Positions 18,236 through 27,395 are shown, counted from the stretch's first letter. The stretch: DNA of 64,000 bases from Bradyrhizobium sp. Ec3.3 (GCF_000472925.1 NZ_AXAS01000011.1:1-64000), one strand, 5' to 3'. Program-made: numbers and translations. The notes: generated from the sequence alone by a model not told the origin.

Positions 18236-18531
18236 GGCTTGATCCGTCCGCTAAAGTCCGCCTTGCCAGGTAAGGCGCGATATTGGGAGCTGGAGAGCTT
18301 ACAGGTGCGCGCGGTTGCGGCGACGGCGTGGCGACGGTCGTCACGCTCGTTGCTGCCGCGATGGCGACGGTCGTTCCGCTCCGAGCGGGAGGATCCACCG
18401 AACGACCAATTGGAGTCCTAGCGGTGAGGCTGGCCCGGAGCTCAGCGGCGCGTGGGTCGACCCAAAACCGGACGTCTAGTCTAACGCCGACGACGCGCTC
18501 GCAACGGGCTTCCCTGCTCGGCGCGCGCCCG

Positions 18532-18690
18532 TTCCCTGTTCGCGCGCAAAATTTCCCTGTTCCGATGCTGACGCAGCGGGCCGTGGATGCGCAGGATTCG
18601 CAGTACCTCTTGTGTGTTTCGCGCTTGCCTCGCCGAGGGCCCCCTGCGGTGGGCACATTCTTCCCTGTAGAATTCCCTGTTACCAGGGAA
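18532..18690. repeat. Cluster of TTCCCTGT repeats with a perfect short palindrome
   Basis: TTCCCTGT occurs at 18532, 18553, 18661 and 18673. The last copy forms a perfect 7-bp inverted repeat with CAGGGAA (18673-18690, loop TTAC). Weaker relatives occur at about 6910 and 21285, both next to other duplicated or decayed segments. They look like scars of an old repeated element. Confidence 0.5.
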
Positions 18691-18754
18691 TTGGCTGAAC
18701 CCAAACTTCGTGGCGCGGCTATGCGCGCGCTGCGCCGGCCGAGCAAGCCGCTTT

Positions 18755-18975
18755 GGCCGTGCCGGATCGCCTCACTGATCCGAAAACCAACTGCCCCTAT
18801 TACACGGCTTTCGTCCGCATCGATCAGGCCGAGCTGGCGGCCATGCCCAACATCCGGCTCTATCCCGGGATGCCGGCAACGGTGATGATTCCAACCGTTC
18901 AGCGAACGGCGTTCGAACACATCGTTGGGCCGCTCGTAATGTCCGTTCAACCAATCGTTCCGGCAGAAGTGAGAG
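18755..18975 (+). pseudogene. Displaced 3' fragment of the membrane fusion protein gene
   Basis: About 210 bases from roughly 18764 to 18975 are almost identical to 6639-6850, the end of the type I secretion fusion-protein gene. The encoded block runs DRLTDPKTN ... IVGPLVMS. A one-base insertion (ATGTCCGTT instead of ATGTCGTT, near 18943) changes the frame just before the original stop. The fragment has no upstream half, so it cannot give a functional protein. Confidence 0.9.
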
Positions 18976-19199
18976 CAGCCGGGGCGCTCTGACGGCTCTT
19001 GGCGATGCTGTCCTTCCAGCTGCGAGGCGGGATAAGTCACTGACTTAGGCTGTGATCAAGGGTGTGACTGACTGTGACGCTGTGGTCGGCGCGCGACCGC
19101 GACCGCGCACTGTGAATATTCCATGTCTCTGCTTAGGGTTTCGCCGGATGGTGTGATGCAGGCGAGACGCTACGCTCCCTTGCCGCCATGGAGAGACGG

Positions 19200-19667
19200 A
19201 TGCTGAAAAAACCTCTTTCGTTAGCCATATGCACCCTGGCGCTCATCTTTGCCACGCCGGCACTGGCGCAAAGACAGCCGGTTCGCGTGGGTGGACTTAC
19301 TTGCGATACTGGGCCGAGGGTCGGATTGCTCATCGGCTCGAAGCAACGGATGAGTTGCGTCTTCAGCTCGAACACTGGCGAGCAATACCACTACAGGGGC
19401 AGGATTACTCGCCTTGGTTTGGATGTCGGCGTCACGGGAGGAGGAAGGTTGTTCTGGGGGGTCTTTGCGCCGACGAGCCATATCGGGCCCGGCGCGCTGC
19501 GGGGGACCTTCGTAGGTGCAAGCGGCAACGCCTCGCTGGGTCTGGGACTCGGCGCCAATGTGCTCGTAGGAGGATCCCACCGTACGATCTCGCTGCAACC
19601 GTTGTCGGTCGAGGGGCAATTTGGTGTCAATCTGGCGTTGGGGGTAGCGGGCCTGAGGCTCTACTAG
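19200..19667 (+). CDS. Exported DUF992 protein
   Basis: The 155-residue protein has a signal peptide (LSLAICTLALIFATPALAQ), then the DUF992 pattern: VGGLTCDTGPRVGLLIGSKQRMSC with a conserved Cys pair, GRITRLGLDVG, and a Gly-rich beta region ending in GVAGLRLY. DUF992 proteins are small periplasmic beta-proteins common in rhizobia and of unknown function. ATG 19200 has GGAGAG just upstream. The ATG four codons earlier has no site. It stands alone between decayed segments. Confidence 0.88.
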   Translation: MLKKPLSLAICTLALIFATPALAQRQPVRVGGLTCDTGPRVGLLIGSKQRMSCVFSSNTGEQYHYRGRITRLGLDVGVTGGGRLFWGVFAPTSHIGPGALRGTFVGASGNASLGLGLGANVLVGGSHRTISLQPLSVEGQFGVNLALGVAGLRLY

Positions 19668-19765
19668 CCGGCAGGCTCGCTACGTCCGAGAGCATCGACC
19701 GCATGGGCGACGAGAATGCCAATGCTGAGTACGATCAGGCAAGCAATCGCGGCTTGAAATAACAT
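19664..19765 (-). CDS. Possible 33-residue single-span membrane protein
   Basis: A short frame reads MLFQAAIACLIVLSIGILVA, then HAVDALGRSEPAG. One hydrophobic helix is followed by a short polar tail, a typical small membrane protein. It overlaps the DUF992 stop by four bases in convergent orientation. No good ribosome-binding site is visible upstream of the ATG, so the call rests on the clean membrane-helix pattern. Confidence 0.4.
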   Translation of the reverse strand: MLFQAAIACLIVLSIGILVAHAVDALGRSEPAG

Positions 19766-20280
19766 CGGGGTGGTTTCTGTGGAGCCGAGGGGGTGCCGCT
19801 TATAAGTCGTCACATTTCGCCAGCATTTGGCAAGAGCGGGCGGCGGCTTGGTGTTCGCGTCGTTACAAGTTTTGCAAGGTTAAAGTGCCAGCCGTGATGC
19901 CGGCCTAGTTCTTCCGGTTCAGCAACCGTATGATGTCAATGCGCGCAAGCATCGTTGGCCCGCTTGCTCGACCAATAGGATCAGTGCTTCCGTCGCCGCT
20001 TGTCTTTCCGGCGCGTCGTGCACGGCCTTGGGAAGCCAGCAGCGTACTTGCCGGCATCGCGCAGCCTCATCGGACTCATCAGACTTTTGCAACCATGTCT
20101 ATTCCCGCTGCCTGGCAGGCGTGAGGGTAATCGTATCCGGGCACAAGGTAAGGTGCGGAAGTCAGCTCTTCGCACGCGCTTCCGGGAGCTGTATGTTGGC
20201 AGCTTGACCGTGCCGTCATGGCATCGACGTCCACGCCCTGTTTCCGGACCGGTGACCACGCGGTTGCGAGGGAGGGAAAA
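19766..20280. other. Intergenic region, nothing recognised
   Basis: This is 515 bases with only short random frames. It ends with the GGGAGGGAAAAA ribosome-binding region of the next small gene and should include that gene's promoter. Confidence 0.4.
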
Positions 20281-20559
20281 ATGCGCCTGTTCTTGGTGGC
20301 GTTCTTTGCATTATCAACGGGTCTAACCCACGCTCATGCAGAAGAGAAGACCAAACAGCCTGTGTCGTCGTGCAGCTATACTCTACGCAGCGGGGATTCA
20401 TACGTCGTACCCGCTGGTGAGGCTCTTTGCTGGCGCGTGCCTGCGCCTTCTTACAAGGAATACACGCTGCTAAATTGTGAATCGCCGCCGGCGTTGCAGG
20501 AGATTGTCCGGGTGAAACTAGGCGATCCTCGCTGCAAGAAATACGAGGAACGGCAATAG
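20281..20559 (+). CDS. Small exported cysteine-containing protein
   Basis: The 92-residue protein begins MRLFLVAFFALSTGLTHAHA, a good signal peptide. The start is set by GGGAGG five bases upstream. The frame can be read 21 codons further up without such a site. The mature part has four cysteines (SSCSY, EALCWRV, LLNCESP, DPRCKK), which suits two disulfide bonds in the periplasm. I do not recognise a family. Confidence 0.6.
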   Translation: MRLFLVAFFALSTGLTHAHAEEKTKQPVSSCSYTLRSGDSYVVPAGEALCWRVPAPSYKEYTLLNCESPPALQEIVRVKLGDPRCKKYEERQ

Positions 20560-20704
20560 GTCCCGATACCGGCGAGCGAGCTCGACCAACTTGAGTATTG
20601 CGGTTTTCGGATTGGCGAAGGGACGTTCGACGTGAGTTTCATCGGTATCCCATAGCCGGCACCACAGGCTTAACGTCATTCTCGAGCGCGTACAGCTCCG
20701 TCGG

Positions 20705-21153
20705 CTAACCGTGCCGCGAAGGCAGAGAGCTCATCGCTTCCAGTTGCGTCGCCAGCACAGCGAGCAAGCTCTTGTGCAGGCGATCGTCAGGTTCGAAATT
20801 GTGCGCGAGCCTTCGGGCGGTTTCGACAGATCGAATGCGATACGTCGCTGCCCTGTCGGCGTCTCCGTACTTTGCAAAGATCTCTGCGGGCGTGCGGTAC
20901 ACCCGCCACGAAGCGATCGGGAAGTCGGCATTGTCCACGATCTCCAGCGCGCGGGATAAGTGCGGCAGGCCTCCACTGAATCGGCCAAGCCAACCGCGAT
21001 ACGCGCGAGCAGGCCGTGGGCCTGGGCCAGGTGATTGAGATCTGGCGCCGATGCCACATAGTCGTGGAGCTGACGTGCACAGATCCTGCGCAGGGTCACC
21101 AATCGGCCAGTTCGGCCGCTCTTGGCGCAAAGCGGGGAGCACGAGTGGATCAC
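20705..21153 (-). pseudogene. Frameshifted C-terminal remnant of a helical-repeat protein
   Basis: Two frames must be joined to give a continuous TPR-like pattern: LHDYVASAPDLNHLAQAHGL followed by LLARIAVGLADSVEACR in one frame, then HLSRALEIVDNADFPIASWR and FAKYGDADRAATYRIRSVET in the other. The frame changes near 20960. It ends at the stop near 20705. The N-terminal part is missing. Such tails occur on regulatory proteins with TPR repeats, but the parent family is not certain. A second, shorter copy lies at 18.1 kb. Confidence 0.6.
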
Positions 21154-21259
21154 CGCTCTTCCGAACTAATCGCCTTGCGGCCGCCGAAAGCCGTTCCGTA
21201 TTTCGAGTTGAACAGCGATCACTTCTGCCAGCTACGGTTTGGCTCGATCCGTTCGGCAC

Positions 21260-22025
21260 CGCTGCGATGGGGCACCTCTTTCCTGTAAATTTCCTTGTAA
21301 GCAGGGATTGCTGTTTGGCGGGGTGCTTGCTCCGACAAGCCAGGGCTCGCGAGCACGAGGGCGCGTTCGATCATATCTTCGCGATCGAAACGCGAGGAAC
21401 CAGTATCTTGGAACTTTTCATTTTTTGCAGGTGTAAGGAACCGAACCACATCGATCCGTGTTCGAACGTGCGATCCTCTGGCTTCAGGTGCGGCGCCCTT
21501 AGCGCACGAACCCGGAACCGTTCTGTCGCTACATTGTTCCGCCGCTACATGAAGTGTGAAATTTCTACCTACGTCCGAGCGCTTGATGCGTCGCTGCAAC
21601 AAGTGCCGCGTTTTAAAATCTTGGGACACGGATTCTGACATGACATCGCGCGTGAGTACGCTGAAAAAGCGCGCCTCGCCAACTGATGCAAGCGCTGATT
21701 GTCCACTAGACGTCGTCGCGCGAGATCAACTGTTGTGAGCAATCAACAAACGTGTCGATGCAGAATGCGGCGCATCGCATATCAAATGTTAACGTCGACG
21801 CAACATTTTCAAAAATCTACCTCTGCAATTCGGAGATCGCAGGCAGCGCTGCATCGCAAAGATTTTGCGTGCGGCGCCACAATATCGCTGCGATCAGCCA
21901 ACAACCTCCGCGTCGAAAGTCGCAAGTATTCGCGATCGCGACGAGTGTCGCGCGCTCCAGGGATCAAGTCTGCTCTCGGAAGCAATCCTATCGACACGCA
22001 GACCTATCGACATGCAGAGGTTTGA
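21260..22025. other. Long upstream region of the first sugar-transferase gene
   Basis: This is 766 bases without an intact gene. The left part (to about 21350) carries a weak TTCCTGT-type repeat next to the pseudogene. The right part is the leader/promoter region of the priming transferase and contains the 20-base element at 21871. The end has AGAGGTTTGA as ribosome-binding site. Confidence 0.5.
21871..21890 (+). promoter_or_regulatory. 20-base element upstream of the priming transferase gene (copy 1)
   Basis: GCGGCGCCACAATATCGCTG stands 135 bases upstream of the transferase start and recurs without a mismatch at 24092, upstream of the second, decayed transferase. Flanking bases do not match. 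It may be a regulator site or a conserved part of the leader RNA. Confidence 0.5.
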
Positions 22026-23456
22026 ATGGCTGTAGCAACATACGGTTCGGATGATGTTGAGACGGTCTCGTCAGCGCACGGAGCCGTTCTGCAGCGTCCC
22101 TTTCAGGTCTTCGTTATCGCAGCCGACTTCTTGTTGATCTTGCTTTGTTATGCCGCCGCGTCCCTGTTCTACAGCGGCATAGTCGCTTACAGTGCTGACG
22201 GGGCTTCGCTCGGCGCAGGACTACTCGTAGGCGCAGTGTTCGTTGCGATCGCTTATTTCAAAGGCGTGTACGCGACGCATCGATTGCTGAACCTTGTCTG
22301 GCAGTTGCGCAAAGCTCTCATCATTTGGCTCGCGTCACTGACGATTCTTGCCGTCGCGGCATTTCTGCTGAAGTCGACGGACAATCTTTCCCGCGGCACC
22401 GTCATCGTATTTGCTGCAGTCGGCGGCATCGGATTGTTCAGTCTTCGCTTCGCATGGCAGTTTGCGCTCGGCACGAGCTTTGCGAAAGGCCGGCTGGTCG
22501 ATCGCAAGGTCGTGCTGCTCAGTCTCAAGCCGCTTGATTTCACGGCAAATCGCTTCAAGGACCTGCGACGGAACGGGTTCGACGTCGTACGCCATTTCGT
22601 ACTTGGCAACGATGGCGGCGATGGCGCGTGGGAGACCCAGATTCGCGATATCATCCGGCAGTCGCGCGCGGCTGATGTCGATGAGTATCTCCTTGCTGTC
22701 GACTGGAATGAGCTGCCGTTGTTGCAGAAGCTCGGGCAACATCTGCGCGTGGTGCCGCAGCCGATACGCGTTCTTCCGGATAATTCGATCGCCGATCTCG
22801 TATCGCGCCCGTTCTTGCCAGTCAGCGGCACCGTGGCGATCGAGATACAGCGACCTCCGCTGACCGTGTTCGAGCGCCTGCAGAAGCGCTGCCTTGATGT
22901 GGGCATCGCGGCCTTCGCTCTTGTCACCTTGGCGCCGCTGCTCGTGATGGCCGCCATTCTCGTCAAGCTGGAATCACCTGGTGCCGCCATCTTCCGGCAA
23001 TCGCGCCGGGGCTTCAACGGCAAGCCCTTTGAAATCTGGAAGTTTCGCAGTATGACGGTCTGCGAAAACGGTGAGACAATCACCCAGGCGACGAAGCATG
23101 ACGCGCGAGTGACGCGGATCGGGCGGCTCCTCCGCATGACGAGCATCGATGAATTGCCTCAGCTCTGGAACGTGCTGCGCGGCGACATGTCATTGGTCGG
23201 GCCGCGCCCGCATGCCCTTGCGCACGACAATTATTATGACGAGATTATTAGCAACTACGTCTACCGCCACCATATGAAGCCAGGACTGACGGGCTGGGCC
23301 CAGGTCAATGGCTTCCGTGGCGAAACACCAACCATCGACCTGATGGAGAAGCGGGTGGAATATGACGTCTGGTACGTCAGCAACTGGAGTATTTGGCTCG
23401 ACCTCAAGATCATGGCGCGCACGGCGGCTGCCGTATTGTTCCAGGAGGCCTACTAG
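22026..23456 (+). CDS. Undecaprenyl-phosphate sugar phosphotransferase (WcaJ/GumD-type, repeat-unit priming)
   Basis: This enzyme transfers the first sugar-phosphate from a UDP-sugar to undecaprenyl phosphate in the inner membrane and so starts the polysaccharide repeat unit. Four to five membrane segments fill the first ~150 residues, followed by a nucleotide-binding-like region and a further helix (about residue 290). The C-terminal catalytic domain of the bacterial sugar transferase family has FERLQKRCLDVG, RQSRRGFNGKPFEIWKFRSM, TSIDELPQLWNVLRGDMSLV and GPRPHA. The 476-residue length fits the long WcaJ/GumD class rather than the short ExoY class. The sugar (glucose or galactose) cannot be read from the sequence. 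The start has AGAGG five bases upstream. Confidence 0.94.
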   Translation: MAVATYGSDDVETVSSAHGAVLQRPFQVFVIAADFLLILLCYAAASLFYSGIVAYSADGASLGAGLLVGAVFVAIAYFKGVYATHRLLNLVWQLRKALIIWLASLTILAVAAFLLKSTDNLSRGTVIVFAAVGGIGLFSLRFAWQFALGTSFAKGRLVDRKVVLLSLKPLDFTANRFKDLRRNGFDVVRHFVLGNDGGDGAWETQIRDIIRQSRAADVDEYLLAVDWNELPLLQKLGQHLRVVPQPIRVLPDNSIADLVSRPFLPVSGTVAIEIQRPPLTVFERLQKRCLDVGIAAFALVTLAPLLVMAAILVKLESPGAAIFRQSRRGFNGKPFEIWKFRSMTVCENGETITQATKHDARVTRIGRLLRMTSIDELPQLWNVLRGDMSLVGPRPHALAHDNYYDEIISNYVYRHHMKPGLTGWAQVNGFRGETPTIDLMEKRVEYDVWYVSNWSIWLDLKIMARTAAAVLFQEAY

Positions 23457-23520
23457 CGCCAACGAGAAGCTCAAGGAGAAGCAAAACACAAGGTCATAGG
23501 TGGGCTTTGCATTAATCTCG

Positions 23521-23820
23521 TCAGCGTCGTTGTCCTGGATCCTGCATACTCTTCCAGAGTCGCACGATCGCAACGCGTACTGCTATCAGCGGGGAGGCGA
23601 GGATGAAAATGGTTCCCAATGCACGTGAGATGAAGGCATGGCGAAGCGAAACTGGTTCGCCGTCATCAAGCTGACCTTGATGCTTGTCGATTGGCGCAGG
23701 CGCAAAGCTTGTTCCCGGCGCGTCGGGCCGTGAACTCGACTTCCGGGGAGGGACCACAATCAGAACGAACAGAACGTTGAGCAGCAGCCAGATGCTCAAT
23801 ATGACAAGTATCGTCAACAT
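23521..23820 (-). CDS. Small membrane protein with two spans
   Basis: The 99-residue frame starts MLTILVILSIWLLLNVLFVL, a clear membrane helix. A polar Pro/Ser-rich stretch follows (about residues 25-55), and then a second helix (IFILASPLIAVRVAIVRLW). GGAAAG lies upstream of ATG 23820. A start 13 codons earlier is also possible. It lies convergent to the priming transferase gene. No family is recognised, and a link to polysaccharide export is only positional. Confidence 0.55.
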   Translation of the reverse strand: MLTILVILSIWLLLNVLFVLIVVPPRKSSSRPDAPGTSFAPAPIDKHQGQLDDGEPVSLRHAFISRALGTIFILASPLIAVRVAIVRLWKSMQDPGQRR

Positions 23821-24267
23821 CCGGTCTTTCCAAAAATACAGGATCAAGTATGGGGTCAAAGAGCACTCTCGGAACCCCTCCGGATCATCTTTACCAACTC
23901 GGGCAAAAGTCGGCTACGACAATGATCGTCGTTGCGACCGGGACGACTACGGTCTGCGATCGACACCTGGATCGTTCGGCATCGGCGCGGAGCACAACAT
24001 GCCCGAACTAGCTGCGGCTGACGCCGGGGTTCCGCTGCTCAACGAAGAGTTCGAGATGAGATGTCAAGCCCGCGCAACCGAGCGCGTTGACGCGGCGCCA
24101 CAATATCGCTGTGTTTGGTAAGCAGCTTGCGCTTTGCAACGCGCGCGATTCCAGTCTTAATGGGCAACAGTTGCAGCCCCGCATTGTTCTCATTCTTTCT
24201 CCAAAACTTTTTGTGTTTGTTGGTCTTTGGTGCATGCGGTCGTTGCCGCTGAGCGGAGGGACGCGAG
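23821..24267. other. Intergenic region before the decayed transferase
   Basis: No intact gene is visible. The region holds the second copy of the 20-base element and the presumed promoter/leader of the pseudogene that follows. Confidence 0.4.
24092..24111 (+). promoter_or_regulatory. 20-base element upstream of the decayed transferase (copy 2)
   Basis: This is identical over all 20 bases to 21871-21890 and lies 156 bases upstream of the pseudogene's first ATG. The same orientation and similar distance in both places support a regulatory or leader function. Confidence 0.5.
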
Positions 24268-25032
24268 ATGTCTGCAGAGATGTCTGCAAGCGCGTATCGC
24301 TCCGATGATCTCCGCGTATTGGTGCCGAGCTGCGGCACCTCTCTGCAGAGACCGCTGATTCCGCAGCCGGGTCGCGATTTCCAGATCGCCGATCCGGGCG
24401 TGCGGCCGGTTCAGCCAGTCAGCGAAACCGTCGCTGTTGAGGTTCAGAGCTCGTCGCTGTCGGTGCTCGAACGGCTTCAGAAGCGCTGTCTCGATATCGG
24501 ATGTGCGTCCTTCGCTCTTCTCGCGCTGGCGCCACTCATCATCACGACGGCGATCCTGATCAAGCTGGAAACGCCGGGCCAGATCATTCTTCGCCAGTCG
24601 CGCCGTGGTCTCAACGGCAAGCCGTTCGAGATCTGGAGGTTCCGCAGCATAGGCGTGGCCGAGAACGGTTCCCCGATCTCGCAAGCCGAAGCTGGCCGGA
24701 TGACCCGAGTCGGAGAGTTCTTGCGCAAGACCAGCATTGAAGAGCTGCCCCAGCTCTGGAACGTGCTGCGGGGTGAGATGTCCTTGGTCGGATTGCCCCC
24801 GAACGCTGGTCTATGACCCTTCAATCAGCAAATACGTCCGGTGCTACCAAATGAAGCCTGGCCTGATCGGTTGGGCCCAGCTCAACGGCTTCGGCGGCGA
24901 GACGCCCACCATCGCCTGATTGAGCAGCGCGTCGAGTGCGACGCCTGGTACGTGAGCAACTGGAGCGTCTGGCTCGACATCCGGATCATTTTCCGGGCCG
25001 CAGTCGCGCTGATGTATCAGGAAGCCGATTGA
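24268..25032 (+). pseudogene. Broken second sugar phosphotransferase gene
   Basis: This is the catalytic domain of the same family as the gene at 22026: LSVLERLQKRCLDIG, RQSRRGLNGKPFEIWRFRS, KTSIEELPQLWNVLRGEMSLV. It is broken in three places. After MSLVG a deletion replaces the GPRPHA block and a stop ends the frame at 24816. The sequence resumes in another frame (KYVRCYQMKPGLIGWAQLNG), stops at 24919, and continues in a third frame (WYVSNWSVWLDIRIIFRAAV) to 25032. The membrane-spanning N-terminal ~250 residues of the intact paralogue are absent. It probably makes no active enzyme. Confidence 0.88.
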
Positions 25033-25167
25033 GGGTCGAAGAGCAAGGGCGGGAACTGTGGTCAGACGGGAGCGCGCGGCGATTTCGGATTGTCATCAAA
25101 GTGAAGTTGGCCAAAATGGATCAGTGAACCCGTGCGCGTTGTACGTAGGCTGCCGATCGCATCACAA

Positions 25168-25839
25168 TCAGCCGCGCAGCGTCGCAAGGAATGACGGATC
25201 GACCGATTCAACTGCGCCTTCCAGGAAAGCCTTTCCGAGATCTGATGCCCGCCGATAAGCGGACACGAGTGCCGACTTCGATTCGGGCCGTCGGGTCAAA
25301 ATCAGCTGAACATCGTTGCGTACGAGGTCCTTGACGTCCGGAATGGCCAGCGCATCGGAGCGGCTCGCTATGTCGATCCTCACCGGGATCAATCGCCCGT
25401 CGTTTGGCGCGATATAATATGCCATCCTCAGCGCCTCGACCACGACGGGATCGTGCGGGTCGCGCTGGGCCTGAAGCAGCGCCAGCGCCAACCACAGTTC
25501 AGAATTGTAAGGCGAGGTTGAGAGCGTCCGCCTGACCCTGCCGACGGCGTCGTCATGCTTTAACGATCGCACGGACGCCGAATTTTGCTGGCCTGATTGG
25601 ATCGCCTGCAGCGCGGAGATCAGGGCATGATTGCTCTCCAGCTCCGATCCGAAGGGAGAGAGCGTTGCCGGCGAGGAGGGCACGTCTCCAGTCCATCGCG
25701 GGCTGATCTTGGTTGGATCGGCAGGAAGTGTCGTGCGCTCCAGCGCCATCATCTCTGCTATAGCCGAGACCATCGCATAGGATCCGATGATCAGCGCCAA
25801 CGCAGTCAGAAGAATGCGAAATTTGCCTGAGGAGGTCAT
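25168..25839 (-). CDS. Unknown single-span protein at the end of the exoP operon
   Basis: The 223-residue protein has one N-terminal membrane segment (FRILLTALALIIGSYAMVSA) and a mainly helical periplasmic part with TPR-like features (SPYNSELWLALALLQAQRD, ALRMAYYIAPNDGRLIPVR). It is the last of four minus-strand genes (ExoP, an exported protein, a polymerase-like protein, this one) separated by short gaps. I do not recognise a named family. A supporting role in polymerisation or export is likely from position. Confidence 0.7.
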   Translation of the reverse strand: MTSSGKFRILLTALALIIGSYAMVSAIAEMMALERTTLPADPTKISPRWTGDVPSSPATLSPFGSELESNHALISALQAIQSGQQNSASVRSLKHDDAVGRVRRTLSTSPYNSELWLALALLQAQRDPHDPVVVEALRMAYYIAPNDGRLIPVRIDIASRSDALAIPDVKDLVRNDVQLILTRRPESKSALVSAYRRASDLGKAFLEGAVESVDPSFLATLRG

Positions 25840-25882
25840 TTTCGGTGGACTAGTTCGAGGTACGGCAATCTCATGGCGCAGC

Positions 25883-27301
25883 CTAACGCTCGCCTAGCGG
25901 CTGGCGCACGCCGGTCCGGCCCACCGATTGTGCAAGGCCAAGTCCGACCATCACCGCCACGATGATCCGGATCGTCGGGCTTGAGAGGCTAGAATCAAGG
26001 AAACTCTCAGAGAGTACAACCAGAACGCCGGCGGCCGCAGCGGCCGCGAAAAAGAAATCGCGTCCTCGCCGAACGGCGCCGCGAAAGCTAACCAGGAAGA
26101 TCAGGGCGGCGAAGCTTGCCAGGACTACAATCGCCAATCGTCCCGACTCGATAGCGATCAAGACGGCGGTGGAAGGAGGTGTCGCCAGCGCCCCAGCGCC
26201 AAACTCCTGATAGGTTATCGAAGTCAGCCCAAATGTTCCGATGCCATTTCCCAACATCGATGCATCAGCGAGCAGGTGTCTTGCTGGTGCGACCGCTTCC
26301 GGAGTGAGGTTGACGAAACCAAGGAGGCCCAAACCGCCGGCTTGAGAGTGTGACACCGCCATGACGCCGGTCATTGCTGCAACGATCGAAAACAAAATCG
26401 CCGACGGCCAGGAGCGGAATCCCAAGCGGCGGACGGCGGCAATGAAAACGAGGACAGCCAATCCACAACCGGTGACCGCCAGCAACGTGCCTCGTTCGAG
26501 GGTCGCCATTGCGGCGAACGCCACAGCGATTCCGAACAGACCGGAAAGAACTCCGACCCACAGCCGGGGCGAGGCCAGATTGTGGATGTCCTGTTGGTGC
26601 AGGTGTTGTTCGAGTGCCCTGACAACGAGCGCACCATTTGCCAACATTGCGAGCGCAGCTGCCGCCGGGAATGGGCTCGTAGCGGCGCCCGTCTCCGAGA
26701 TCATGCCGGCGAACAAGCCGAGTCGGCCGAGCAGGACTTCGACCGACATGAAAGTCGTTACCGCGCACAATACGAACAGGATCGTTTCGGCTCTGTGGCG
26801 ATCCTTGGTGATGATGACGGTCGACACCACTAGCGACACATCAACCAGATAGCGAAACAGGCTTTGCAACGTTGCGCTGGGGTCGACGCTGATGCGGCCC
26901 GGTAGCGATGGCTGGTTCAATGCGATCGAAGTCGCCGACCAGATCGGGTTTGCAAGCGAAACAGCGGGCACCGGAAAAATTTGCAACGCCATCCAGACGA
27001 CCGGAAGCAGGAACACGGGCAAAAATTGCTTCAGCAACTGCGCAGCAGATGCGAGTTCGGCCTCTGGCCCCCTTGCCGCCATGGCCACAGTCATGGCAGC
27101 AACGAACGCAACCATATTCTGTGCGAAGGCGCCGTTTGCGATCGCCAAGATCGGAGTCGCGGCCAGCAATGCGAATAGAAGCCAATGAGCAATCGACAAA
27201 CCGTGAGACTTTGAAGCGGGAGTGGAGTTCGCCGTGACAAAGGGCTGACCTTGGTGCCTATCCCATCGGCGAACATGCGACTCTAAGGCGGTCTTGCTCA
27301 T
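25883..27301 (-). CDS. O-antigen ligase/polymerase-like membrane protein (Wzy candidate 1)
   Basis: The 472-residue protein has about ten to twelve hydrophobic segments and one large loop late in the chain (about residues 330-375: VAPARHLLADASMLGNGIGT), as in O-antigen ligase/Wzy-type enzymes that join lipid-linked repeat units in the periplasm. Identity is based on topology and on context, directly downstream of the ExoP-type kinase. A second protein of this kind lies at 40.7 kb, so the division of labour is unknown. Confidence 0.75.
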   Translation of the reverse strand: MSKTALESHVRRWDRHQGQPFVTANSTPASKSHGLSIAHWLLFALLAATPILAIANGAFAQNMVAFVAAMTVAMAARGPEAELASAAQLLKQFLPVFLLPVVWMALQIFPVPAVSLANPIWSATSIALNQPSLPGRISVDPSATLQSLFRYLVDVSLVVSTVIITKDRHRAETILFVLCAVTTFMSVEVLLGRLGLFAGMISETGAATSPFPAAAALAMLANGALVVRALEQHLHQQDIHNLASPRLWVGVLSGLFGIAVAFAAMATLERGTLLAVTGCGLAVLVFIAAVRRLGFRSWPSAILFSIVAAMTGVMAVSHSQAGGLGLLGFVNLTPEAVAPARHLLADASMLGNGIGTFGLTSITYQEFGAGALATPPSTAVLIAIESGRLAIVVLASFAALIFLVSFRGAVRRGRDFFFAAAAAAGVLVVLSESFLDSSLSSPTIRIIVAVMVGLGLAQSVGRTGVRQPLGER

Positions 27302-27395
27302 GGTGCTGATCGTTGACAGTGCGACTCATCACCGGTCCGTGGCGCGCCACCGGTCCGAATGGAGTCGATTTACGGGATTGACGGGCATGGCTGAA

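Noticed and set aside
18213..19040. Long minus-strand frame of about 275 codons
   Set aside because: It runs antisense through the displaced exporter fragment and the TTCCCTGT repeats. Part of its translation equals the antisense of the fusion-protein gene, and it has no ribosome-binding site.
21660..22025. Overlapping short + strand frames before the priming transferase
   Set aside because: No start signals and no protein-like composition; the region is better explained as leader and promoter.
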